From: Trogon surrucura
Lineage: Eukaryota > Chordata > Aves > Trogoniformes > Trogonidae
Direction: 5' to 3'
Assembly (NCBI GenBank): GCA_020746105.1
Contig: CM036617.1
Span: 170,528,412-170,592,411, forward strand
DNA length: 64,000 bases
Shown: piece by piece, positions 1 through 11,500 of the stretch
How the letters are laid out: every line of letters begins with the position of its first letter
Position numbering within the stretch: the first letter of the stretch is position 1
Translations under genes and position numbers: made by a program
Notes under the pieces: generated by a model
What the model saw: the letters and a program-made list of their open reading frames with translations, nothing else
Database searches by the model: none
What the model was told of the DNA's origin: nothing

Positions 1-982
1 CCTCGATGCATTCACTGGATGGCCTCGCTAAAAACACTCGTCTGCCTGGGGTGAACTCACTGGATTTTCTGAGATTTGGTTTTCATCACTTTTAGTGGGA
101 TAGATTTAGAAATTGGTTCCTCAACTTGCCCTGTGTAATAAATAGCTCACAGTATTAAACCTGGCAGGGTCCAGACATAGGTCCAACTTTAAATTATTTG
201 AAGGCGGAGTCCTATACCCCACAGATGTCTAGAGAAATTGGCAGTCTCTGCAGGTGGTGATCCTCCTTCCCAGGTCAGGGAGTGTTCCCCAGCCCTGAGG
301 CCCCTGGGCATGCTCTGGAAGCAATAAGAGGACGTGGATGAGGGAATAGCAGTAGTAAAATGTGTTAACCTGGACCAAGTGTTTGTACAGCCATGGAATC
401 TATCTATCTTATTGGTTTGTAAAATATAAGTAACAGAAGAATTGAGGTAAGTAAATGTGAGAAGAAAATATTTTTTTCCATTTTATTTTTCTGTCTTGCA
501 GCCTTTACAGGAGGAGAGACAAAAGAGACTGTATAACATTTCCCTTCACTTCTTTAAACTCCAACCACCATTCCTTGCCTTTTTCTTTGTCCCTGCCAGC
601 TGCCATTCTGCTTTCCTGTCCCCTTCATGACCAAGTGGTTTTGTAGCAAGTGACAGCAATCCTCTCCCAATTATTGCACACAGGACATTAACCTGGTAAC
701 AAGACAAAACGTGATGTTTTTGCCATGAATCCTTTGACCTTGTCCCCCTGGAGCTCTATCTTATCCCATCCTCTGTCAACTCCACCCAGACGCTCTTTGC
801 TAAACCTCATCCTGGCTGACTCTCTGGTTCTGCTGATCACATACAGCGTGTCCACGTAGGTCTGTAATTCTCACCTCCATCCCAATAACTTTTCTACGAG
901 ATTTCTTCAACTTGTGCATTGATGTCTAACCTGACCTTTTGTTTTGTGTCTGACTTTGCTGTTTCAACTTCTTGTTTTGCAG
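1..982 (+). other. HAL: HAL last intron (3' part)
   Basis: This is the 3' part of the intron that ends at the AG at 981-982. The preceding HAL exon, which should encode the segment ending near LLLEQK in the human protein, is not seen here and must lie before the window. A T-rich pyrimidine stretch precedes the acceptor. I see no other exon or clear repeat in this stretch. Confidence 0.7.
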
Positions 983-1132
983 GTGTGGGAAGTGGCTAAA
1001 CCCTACATTGAAAAGTACAGGAGGGAACTTATCCCTGAATCAAGACCCATTTCCCCAACAGCTTTCTCCCTTGGATCTCTGGAAATGAATACAAGTGTCA
1101 GTCATGACCACAGGCATCAGGATGAACTTTAA
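983..1132 (+). CDS. HAL: Histidine ammonia-lyase, last coding exon (partial gene)
   Basis: HAL removes ammonia from L-histidine to give trans-urocanate, the first step of histidine breakdown in liver and skin cytosol. Only the C-terminal 49 codons are in the window. They begin directly after a splice acceptor in phase 0 with VWEVAKPYIEKYR and continue with IPESRPISPTAFSLG. From memory this matches the human HAL C-terminus (VWEVAAPYIEKYR, IPESRPLSPTAFSLQ). The last 15 or so residues (EMNTSVSHDHRHQDEL) diverge, as usual for this tail. The MIO active site and most of the lyase fold lie upstream of the window. The gene points toward AMDHD1, whose stop codon is 4.3 kb away on the other strand. Identification is firm; the untranslated end is not defined. 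Confidence 0.93.
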   Translation: MWEVAKPYIEKYRRELIPESRPISPTAFSLGSLEMNTSVSHDHRHQDEL

Positions 1133-4100
1133 GAGATGCAGTTCTCTGGCAGAGAGAAGATCCTGTCCAGGATCTTGCCTGAGCATGGCTGTTCACGTAG
1201 AACTAAACGTGGTTTCTCAGGTGACCCAAAGGACCTGGCTAGCTCAGGAGTACATACAGATGATAGAGAAATGCCTCACTAATTCCTTCACATGTAAAAT
1301 ACTGCTTTCTCATGGTAATGTGGTTTTGCCTCAGTTTCCTGAGCCTCTGAACACAAAACATTCAGACTCCTGCTGAAACCGGTGAATATTTTATACAGGG
1401 CCTCCTGTATTTGTTTTGTCAGCTCTTTGCTTGTTTTCTTGTCATCTGTGCCAATGATACCAAATGGCCTAGGTTTGATATTCCTCACTTTTTTCTTTTT
1501 TTTTCTTTTTTTCCTTTGGGTAAGTGCTGTGGTCCACTTCACTCTGCCACAAGCAAAACTATCTTTACACTTAATTCTCCTCTCTTTTGCAGATTATATT
1601 TGAGGTGCAGCTTCTGGTATGACAAGAGCATTTTTAGAGCAGGTGCTTCACAAATCAGAAAAGTTGTGTGCATAAAAATGTGCTATGGAGACCACTGCTC
1701 CAGAACAAATATATTGTATCCTGGTGATGGATTATACTCAATGCAGCCTTCCAAGAGCTATGGGCTCACACCTGCAATAAATAAACTGAGGCTCCACATA
1801 TGCCTGTAGCAGTCTATTTTCCTGCCATGCATCATGGCGAAAATACAAAGCAAAAGCTTAATTTGGAAAGAGGACAGATGGAACAGAGGCCAAGAAAGGG
1901 GCAGAAGGAGGTGTAGGAGTGGTAGGTGTGAACTGGTGCTGAAGCAACAGCACCAAGATCTGCACCTCCCATGGGTCGCAGGGTATCTGCCTGGCTGCCG
2001 AGGGCCCGATCCCCACAGAGGAGCTCGTACCACAGCGTGCTCTGTTGGGACTTAGAATTCACGGTGCAGTGATGACATGTTAAGGGTGGTTAACGATGAC
2101 CAGCCTTGGCACTACTGGACTCATACCCATGGTGAGGCAGTGTGTGGCGGGTGGATCAACATGAGCTGGAAGTCTTGCCAGGCTATGGGCTGTGCTGCAA
2201 GGGGCAGCCAAGGTGAGAGTGTGGGGCTACCCTCGAGTGTCTGAGACCTGCTGTGTTAAAAGTGCCCTGAGGAGAGGACACATGCCTTTTGGCAAGCTAG
2301 CAAGGAGATACCCAACCTGGCCAGAAGAGCTGGGAACTAGGGTACCCACCCGTGGCATGTGAGCTCCCAGTTCATCTCCTTCCTTCTGCACCTGACTTGC
2401 AGCATCCCTGGCCTCCATCTCTCTCTCATGTGCCAAGTAAAGCTCTTTCAGTTCAAGGGTCTCTGCAGCAGGCATATCTCAGTCTCCCCCTGTTCCATTT
2501 TGTATAAAATCATATATTCATTAAAATCAAGTGTGAGAACAAACAGCCAGGCTTATATGTTGTAGGCTCAACCATTTGCCTTCAGCCTCATGTTGTATCC
2601 CTCTCAGCTGCTGTGGGACCCAACATGGTGAATGAATTGAGCCACATTAAAAACAAGCAAACACAGATCTTCCCGTGTTTCAGTGGATTGTGCCCTCCCT
2701 GGCATCTCCACGGCTGTGGTGGTAACAGCGCTGCAATCTGTGCAGCTGGCCGGCATCAGGAACCACTTAAGCCAGCTGCACCGCTGAAATACAACCACAT
2801 CCTCTAACTGCAAACTTGCCACTAATTATATCCCTGGGGCATACTCTTAAGCGTCTACTGGATTTGGCTGAGCTGGTCGGGCAAGCGTGTGGTTTGACAT
2901 TCCTGTCAGAGCTTGAGAGCAGAATCCCCTCATGTCAGTAGTTTCAGGCCATGAGCAGCTATTGTCATCCAGCAAGCGAGTATCTCAGGTTTTCCTTATG
3001 TAATCTTAGGCTCCCAAATGCCTTAGTCACTTCAGAGAGGAGGTGCTGGGCGTTGCTTCCCACTCACCTCTGCTTTTGGCTGCTCGGGAGCAAGGGACCA
3101 CCAGCAGAGGCTGCAGCACGGTGGCCCCAGCTTCACATCACGCCCATGCAAAGCGGAGAGGCGCTGCCCCGGCTGCACGCTGCGGTTCAGAAATGCCTGC
3201 AATTGTACCTGACAGCTTTCCCCGACTGCCTGCATCGTGGCTACTTATGAAGGCTGTCTTGGGCAGAATGGACTGTGCAATCGCATATTTCAGATGTTCT
3301 TCAAGCTCTATAAAACCGAATGTCCACACACACATCTGGTGCAACATCTGCTTGCAGGAAAATGCATCATCTAGCATCAAGAAGACCATTAATTGTTTTA
3401 AAAACTCATTTAGTTGGCTAGCCTGGCTCAAATAAAGCATGAACAAAGATGCTCTATGAGTATTTTGGATATTAACCGGTGTTTCCAAGGCTGAAGGAGA
3501 AGGTCACAATAAACCTCATACATGTTTGTGAGGACTTTCAAGTATCTGTTAATCAGAATGAGACTGTTGTCCTTCCTCAGGGGTCTGCTTCACTGAAGCA
3601 CTTGGCCCTGTACCACAGGTTATGTGACCTGCTTATATCAATTATTTTTGGTGTTAAGTTCTTCATGCTTGTCAGGTGTAGTTTTAAGACTTCACCCTCA
3701 GAAAGTGAAACCTCCTTGTTTCTGCAACCACCATCCACTTGAAAAGTTGAAGAAAGGCCTCTGTCAGTGTGTATTCACATCTCCCTACTCCAGAACCTCT
3801 GCTTTAACACTGCAACAGCTTAAACTCTGCAAAGCTGTATAATCCTTTTTTTCTACATACCACATCCCCAAATGATGGTACAAGCCCCAGAAAAAAAAAT
3901 AGTAGCTGAAAGAAAAATAAAAACAGCTTTAAAAAAACCCAGGATCTTAAGTTTTGACATTGTTTTGAGTAGTTACACTTAACACATCATCAGAAGAATA
4001 TTCAAAGTTGCATGAACAACTATGTCTTGTGTTACTTTAAATTCAGCCTAGAATAAATGAAATCAGGTCTTTTTTGGAAGTTCTATATGACACTTTGTGT

Positions 4101-4650
4101 GATCTTTTAAATATCAAGATAATTGAAATTTTGCAAGGTTGGCGGTACTCACCAGACCTCACTGGGCTAACTGCCTCTAAGAGTAAACTCTGAGGTTTTG
4201 GCATCACTAATGTCCAACAATAGGCCTGGTTCAGCCTCTAACTTACAGTGCACTTCAATTTTCAGCAGCCCAGTAAGTGATGTATCCGACTGCACTTCCC
4301 TCTCCTCCTTCTTCTTGTGCTCCTACAAGATACTGTCATGATGGTTCCTGGTATCAGCCGAGTTCGAGACTGAGCAGACCCAGGAGCTCTGAATGTTGTC
4401 TCAGGATGCTGTGGCCTGCCAGCACTGCCAACGGCCCTTCCAAAAGTGCATGCCTGAGCCCCTGGACCTCTGTCACAGGTTACTTAACATTACCCTTCCC
4501 AATAAATCTTACCTGGATCCAAACCTATTTGTTCATTAGTGGTTTGTTTAGATTATATACAAACATAATAATTTTGTAGATTCAAAATTGCATAGGAAAA
4601 CATTTTTGGAAACTGTCCTGTTTCAAATGGAATTATTTTCATGCTGTGGA
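1133..4650 (+). other. HAL 3' UTR and HAL-AMDHD1 intergenic stretch
   Basis: No convincing coding exon is seen. Several AATAAA hexamers lie on +, including overlapping ones at 1776-1785 and others near 3431, 3507, 4050 and 4499. The HAL poly(A) site could use any of them; the pair at 1776-1785 is simply the first. The rest is moderately AT-rich unique sequence up to the CR1 copy that begins near 4660. Confidence 0.4.
1776..1785 (+). promoter_or_regulatory. Candidate HAL poly(A) signal (two overlapping AATAAA)
   Basis: Two overlapping AATAAA hexamers lie about 640 bases after the HAL stop codon. They are the first canonical signals downstream of it. Later AATAAA copies exist, so this assignment is a guess that RNA 3'-end data would settle. 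Confidence 0.35.
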
Positions 4651-4659
4651 GAGGACAAT

Positions 4660-5245
4660 AGATGTGAAGATGTTGTCAGCAGGAGCAGGGAGGTGATCAT
4701 GCCCCTGTACTTGGCTTTGGTGAGGCCGCACCTTGAGTACTGTGTCCAGTTTTGGGTCCCTCACTACAAGACGGACACTAAGGTGCTGGAGAGGGTACAG
4801 AGGCAGCTACCAAGCTGGTAAAGGGTTTGGAACAAAAGTCTTATGAGGAAAGGCTGAGGGATTTGGCGCTGTTTAGCCTGGAGAAGAGGAGATTGAGGGG
4901 AGACCTCATCGCTCTCTACAACTACCTGAAGGGAGGTTGTAGAGAGGCGGATGTTGGTCTGTTCTCCCTAGTGGAGAGTGACAGGACGAGGGGAAAAGGA
5001 TTTAAATTGCACCAGGGGAGGTTCAGGTCAGATATTAGGAAGAATTTCTTTACTGAAAGGGTTGTCAGCCACTGGAACAGGCTGCTCAGGGAGATGGTTG
5101 AGTCACCGTCCCTGGAGGTGTTTAAGAGACAGGTGGATGTTGCATTGGGGAACATAGTTTAGTAGGTTGACAGGGCTGGGACAAAGGCTGGACTCGATGA
5201 TCTGCTAGGTCTCTTCCAGCTGATACGATTCTATGATTCTATGCA
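4660..5245 (+). mobile_element. CR1 LINE, 5'-truncated, 3' end on +
   Basis: This is the 3' end of a CR1 non-LTR retrotransposon. The first part still reads as the end of the reverse transcriptase frame (LYLALVRPHLEYCVQFW, then [30 protein letters not shown]). It continues through the typical CR1 3' end with [23 protein letters not shown] and a short direct repeat, GATTCTATGATTCTAT. The frame is broken near 4820. The tail lies next to the AMDHD1 poly(A) signal and runs antisense to that gene. Confidence 0.93.
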
Positions 5246-5269
5246 TCAGATGGGTAATGCTTGGTAAAG

Positions 5270-5275
5270 TTTATT
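5270..5275 (-). promoter_or_regulatory. AMDHD1: AMDHD1 poly(A) signal
   Basis: AATAAA on - (TTTATT on +), about 130 bases after the AMDHD1 stop codon. Cleavage would be expected 10-30 bases further on, near 5240-5260. That is at or beside the CR1 terminal repeat, giving a short 3' UTR of about 150 bases. Confidence 0.6.
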
Positions 5276-5402
5276 CAAATAAGATTTCTGATAAGGTGAG
5301 CAGGCAAACAATTTACCGGTAAATACAAATTTAATTTGTCTGTTGCTTCAAAATACTCCGTGTTAATTTGATTATAGTAGATTCCTAAATTACCTTCTTC
5401 CC

Positions 5403-5517
5403 TCAGTAACTGCTCATTGTCTCACACCTCTCATTTTGATAGATGACTTTTCCTTTAACTATAACATAGTTGATCAATGCTTCATGTCCCCCAAACTGGT
5501 AAATCAAGTGCTCCCAC
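5403..5517 (-). CDS. AMDHD1: AMDHD1 exon 9 and stop
   Basis: Acceptor TTTTTAG; encodes [20 protein letters not shown], then KGKVIYQ and a short divergent tail [10 protein letters not shown], then TGA at 5405-5403. The tail is about ten residues longer than the human end. Confidence 0.94.
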
Positions 5518-8500
5518 CTAAAAAGACAACAAGATGTTTAAGAACATCCAGATTTGCATAAAAGCAGGTTACATACCTAGCATACCTGGCAGTTATAAAA
5601 GATTTGTTTGAACCATGGGAAAACACTATTCCGTGTCTACATGTTGATCTCCTGTTGCATGAATAAAGTGAGTTATTGTACAAATCAGTAGAGAATTCCT
5701 TCCACAAAATAAGCATGTATTGGTTTTAGATAATTTGTAATTAGGCATAGATTATTTGTAATACTAGCCCCAAAAGTCTTAGGCTTTATTCTCCACTGGA
5801 GTGATTAAGGAGAATGAAAGAGGGTCTGAAATGCCAGCAGTGTCCCTTTTTTCAGATTAAAATAACTTCTAAAGCACAAGGAATTCACTAACCTCTCCTC
5901 TATCCAAACACAGTAAAAAAAAAAAAAAAAAAAGAAAGTCCTTTATATTTCAAATGACAATGGAAGAACCAACCTTGATGAATTTATAATAACAAAATCC
6001 CCCTGCTTGCCAGTCACTATGGAGCCGTGTGTGTCCGATTTTCCCAGAGCATAAGCAGCATTAATGGTGGCAGCTGCAAGTGCTTCATTCATTGACATCT
6101 TCATGTTCACACAGGCCAGATGCATCACCATAGGCTAGAAGGCAAGTTAAGTGAAAAATGGGAGTTATCAGTAACACAGATAAAGCTGTTCATGCCTCAA
6201 ATCCCTAACCACTCTCCTCCCTCCTTGTGCAACAGAAGGAGTTGTCCTGCGTAATGTAAACCTTGCCAACTCCAAAATGAGAACTCTAAAAATCAAGAAA
6301 TTTGAGTCTTTTTTTATAAGCCTCTCAGTGCGTATGAAGAATTGAACCTCTTCTGGCTTCACAAATTTCTGGGAAAAAACTACTAACACACATAAATAAG
6401 CCCAAGCAGTTGTATAAACAGCGCATACAGCTCTCTTTGCAGATATGAAGACTATTTTAAGTGTGCAAGGTCTATACACAAGTTGTACTAGTAAGAGATT
6501 TCATCGTTTTGTGGTGTCATAAATATTAGGAATATCTTACCATTGAAAAACAGTATGCATTGGGATTAAAATCACTGCCCAGAGCAACTATAACTCCTTC
6601 TTCTAACATTTTTCTGGCTCGGGGTTGCTTCAGTCTAGTGAGAAAAAGACATTTGTCAGTACAATTTGCTTAGTTACTACATGGTGATTATATGATCATC
6701 ATGATGATTTGCTTAGTTATTATACATATATGTCATCACTTGGTTTGGCTACATTCATGCATTCAGTTACACTAATCCTTTCGGAGACGAAAGCCCAAAT
6801 TCTCCTCTTGGCTCCCTACCTATCACCCAATGGACAGCATAAACGGGAAGTGTGATTCACTGCTTTTGCAGTAACAGCGTGTGGCAGTAGCCAATATCAA
6901 CCATCAGGCTGCAGGCCACCAAAATTCTGGCATTTATCCAGACCTCAGCCACTGAAGGATTTACAATGTGGGGAAAAAAAAAAAAAAAGTCATTTTCCTT
7001 ACAGCTTCAAAGTCAGGCTCCAAAACATGAGCTGTGGCACAAGCAATGCAATAGTCCCTTCCTGACTTTGTTGGCAATTTGTAATAGTGAGTTGAGGCTG
7101 AGAACTTAATTTGTACGTATTAGAGAATTTTCTCACTTAGCAATGTTAATGCAAAAGATGTCTTCAGTAACTTCAGTATCTGGTATAGCCATTTCAAAAT
7201 TGTTCCACCGCAGGTGCGTAGGTGTTTGCAAGGGTGGGCACTAGGAAAAAGACACTGTAAGAAGTTTTAGCCATAGTTGTTGTATAGCCAATAGTGCCAA
7301 ATATTGTATCCAAAACCAGAACAGCGTAACAATAAAAAAGAATTGTAAGTGCCACTGCTGCTCAAAAAGTAGTAATAAAAGCACTGCAGTTAACAGAACA
7401 GTAAACGAGATCTCAATGAAGTGCTTACATTTGGCATAAGACAATCCTCTCCCTGTAAAAGCCTCTTACCAGATTTATGAGAAAATACCACCTGTTCACG
7501 CCCAAGACGAGGCTCTGGGAGCTAACCATGTTTAAAAAGATTTGTCTGAGAGCCATGCCTCGTCCCCACATGTCCTTCCAGCCTCTGCATCCCCTCCTGC
7601 GCTCTGCTGTCAGACTGCTTAGGAGTACTGCAGGCAACGGGTAGCAAAGGCCAATGTGAGAGCGTGTTTATCATTAAGCAGCTCCCCAGCTGCACTCTCC
7701 AGCCCTGCTCTGGTCACTGGGTGAAGCCCTGGCCACTACTTTTTTCCTAAATACAGGGGATAGTGTAGGGGCAGGACCTCCCGAGGTCTGAGCTCTCATA
7801 AGTGGTACTGAAGGAGCTGAGGGAGGCCAACAAAGGATGCACCACATCATCTCTAACAACTTCTTCTGATACATTGCATATTTCAGCCCTCTAATACTCT
7901 TTTAAGCAGTATCTCATTCATGGCTTCTTCATTTTTAGAGTATGTTAGACTGGGAGACTTGTGTTCAGTAAACAGTGCACCAGACACTGCAGTAAGTGAG
8001 GCCTCATTTCCTACAGCTCGTTATTATCCCCATCTTGGGCTTATCCTGACATTATGAACTTTCCACAGCATGGAATCTTTGGAGAAACACGTGAGTTACG
8101 GCCGCAGCCTTTTCCACAGGCAGCTGCCTCTCTGCTGTCTCCTTTACCTCCCTGCCTGGGCTCACTTTGCCAGACAACACGTCCTCGCGGAGATCTGTAT
8201 TCTGGCGGAGCACGTAGCTGCAATCAGCCAGTGATTCAAAAGCGCTGGTGCAGGACACAAACAGCCACCCACAAACAGAAACACAAGCATGGACACAGAA
8301 GTGAGCGCAGGTGGCAACGGCACAAGCCTTGATGCCTCGGAAAGCGGGCTGTTGAAAATAAACCGAAATCAACTCAAAGAGTTTCCCTTCACAGAAGGGA
8401 AGGTATTATTGGGTCATGGTCCTCATGATCTAATTCACTAATTTTTGGCATTAAGGGTAAGTAGGTGATCCACCTACGCTTATCTGTAATCTCTGCACAC

Positions 8501-11500
8501 GGAAAATAGTGTTCTTAAGGGAATTCTGCTCAGTGTTGCCTGGGTAAAATCAGATGAGATTTTTAAAATGCTACTGGTAGTCTTTCAGTTCTTTTGACAA
8601 CCAAAAGATTCATTTCCCAGCAAAACCTTCTGCAAGAAAGCAAATACATATATTGCAGATATAATTTGCCTGAAAAGAAGACAATTCAGTTTTCAAAGTC
8701 TAAATGGATTAAAGAAAACCAGTCCAGTTTTCTTCTTAAGTGAACCCCTGATTATCACCTTAGTCTGTCATAAGGGTTAAATTCCAGTAATGACTGAACC
8801 ACTCCAAACCTATGGTGAGACTTCTTGGAAGTAGGGAATGGCCTCATTTTTTTTGAGGATCTCCAGCAGAAACGAGACTTAAGGAGGCTCATTCAGTTCT
8901 TTGTAATTGTCTTCACTGCTCTAGCCTGATCCTTACGGCATAGATACAACCTTACAGAATCATAGAATCATTGAATGTCAGGGGTTGGAAGGGACCAACC
9001 CCCTGCCAGAGCAGGATCCCCTAGGGCAGCCACACAGGAACACAGCCAGGCAGATTCTGAAAGTCTCCAGAGATGAGACTCCACAACCTCACTGGGCAGC
9101 CTGTTCCAGTGCTCTGTCACCCTCACAGTAAAGAAATTTTTCCTCATATTGAGGTGGAACTTCCCATATTCTAACTTAAACCCATTATTTCTTGTTCTAA
9201 TGCTGGGCACCACTTAGAAGAGGTTGTCCCCTTCCCCTTGACACCCACCCCTCAGATATTTATATACGTTAATAAGGTCCCCTCTCAGCCGTCTCCTTTC
9301 AAGACTAAACAGCCCAGTTCTCTCAGTCTCTCTTCATAAGAGAGATGTTCAAGTCCCTTAATCATCCTCACAGCTCTCCCTTGTACTCTTTTCAGTAGGT
9401 CCCTGTCTCTCTTGCATTGGAGAGTCCAAAACTGGACATAGTACTCTGGGTGTGGTCTCACCAGGGCAGAGTAGAGGGGGAGGAGAACTTCCCTAGACAC
9501 ACTTTTCCTAATACACTCCAGGATACTACTGGCCTTCTTGGCCACAAGGGCACATTGCTGTCCCATAGACAACTTACTGTCCACTAAGACTCCAAGGTCT
9601 ATATTTTTACATTAAAAGATCCTAAAACCACAAACATGGTTTTGCTGTTGCAAAAGTTTTTCTGCAATCTAGTGACCTTACCTTAGCATGTAGGCAGTTG
9701 TAGGTAAAAGGACAGCGGCGCACTTAGCTCTTGCCATTGCCCTGATACCTTCATCACTAACTTCTTCCAGGTGGCTGATAGCCCGTGCTCCTAGTTCAGC
9801 TCCAAGCTAAAGCAAATATTCAAGAAAATTACTCACCACTCTCAATGAATTCAGGAAAGTGATGTTTTCAAATGACTGGACGAGACAATTCGCTATTAAT
9901 GTGTCATTTACATGCTTGAAAGAGCAAATGGAACACAGAGACAAAATATTTGCTCATTTACTGGAGGAAAAGTTGATCACCTGGTCAAAAGGTATTAACC
10001 ATCTACTCTGTGTAAGCATACCTTCAGTAGTGTTTTTAAGAGACTCACATGCAAACTATGGGACAGCTATGGCCAAAATCATTATCAACTCCTGTTCATA
10101 AAGTATCCAGCAGAAAATGGTTGACAAAACCAACAGTGGCTGCAGAACTAGCAGTGCAACTGCTGCCTTCAGTGGTGAAGCACCAAAAATGGTTTTTATG
10201 TTCAATCAAATATTTGGTTTGGTTTGTGTGGGTTTTTTAATACAGCACAGAAAACTTGAGCAGACTACACAGGAAGGAAGCAATGATTAAATGATGGTGA
10301 AACGTGGTCTCAGATTGACTCTCTTTATCAAGATATTTGGGAAACTACTCTTGCTCCCGCTCACTTACAAAGTGAGTGTGCTCCCTATACATCTGACCTA
10401 TTTGCTGCCAGCAGTACATTTAAGGAAAAAAGAAACCATGGGTTTGTCATTCTTGGATTTACAGATATCCACCCTCCCCATCTGTATCCCATATGGAAGA
10501 TAAGCAAAGTCAATGTTTGATTAGGCAGAGCATGTTAGTCCCAGAGGTCAAGGCTTCCTCCCATGTCCTTAACTCCAAAGCTGCACAAGGGCTGCACTTT
10601 CTACCATCTGATAGAAACAGATATCTATGAATGGTCTGTTTTGAAAAGTCGTAGAAAAGAAAGCCCCAGTTTTGAAAACTACCATTCTTTCAAAGACTCA
10701 GCTCTTGCAAGAGCAAAAATGACTTAACTGAAGGTTAAGAAACACGTACCTCAGCGGATTTCATCGGATGGAGTTCATCACCATGGAAGTTAATCTGTAA
10801 CCCTATATCTTTTCCAGCTTCAAGAATTCTCCTAGTAGACTCCAGATCAAAGACTCCCTTCTCACAGAACACATCTATATTGTTAACATGTATTTCACCA
10901 CTTAGTTTGAGTTCTTTCAGTTTAGGGAGATGGTTATTGATAATGTCATCTGTGGCTTCAGTAGCAGTTTTCCCTCTAATGAAAAGAAAATGTTATGGAG
11001 CCATAAGAACAACATCCTTGAAGTCTGGCAAACATTCAAATTATACATGCAATTACTAGATTATTTAGAAGATGATGCAAATACAAATCACTCAAAACCC
11101 CTTCAGATAAAAAAAACTCCCACAACTGTAATTCATGTATTCTCAAACGTGAGCTACTTTCCATTCAAAGAATATTAGATTGTATTACTATATAGTTTTA
11201 ACCAAGATATGGGATATTTTAAAATGAATCCTTCTGCTTTCCTGTTCATATATTCTGTCCTCCTTATACTGTATCCTAAACCACAACTATTTAAAATATG
11301 TAAATTATTATTTAAATATGTTAAATTGTATTCATGCAATATTTTTATGTATCAAAGCTCAAAGAGAATGTGCAGCACAAATCACTATTTTAAATTTACC
11401 TCTCCTCCTTTTATATCTAGTGATAGCTAGATAACTATTTCTAAATCAGAGGGGCCTCCTGAGGTTTGATTTGCCAAAGTCAGAATCATTTATGAACCTC

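Noticed and set aside
1382-1809. Frames after the HAL stop on +
   Set aside because: They lie in the probable HAL 3' UTR, are T-rich, and have no homology that I recognise.
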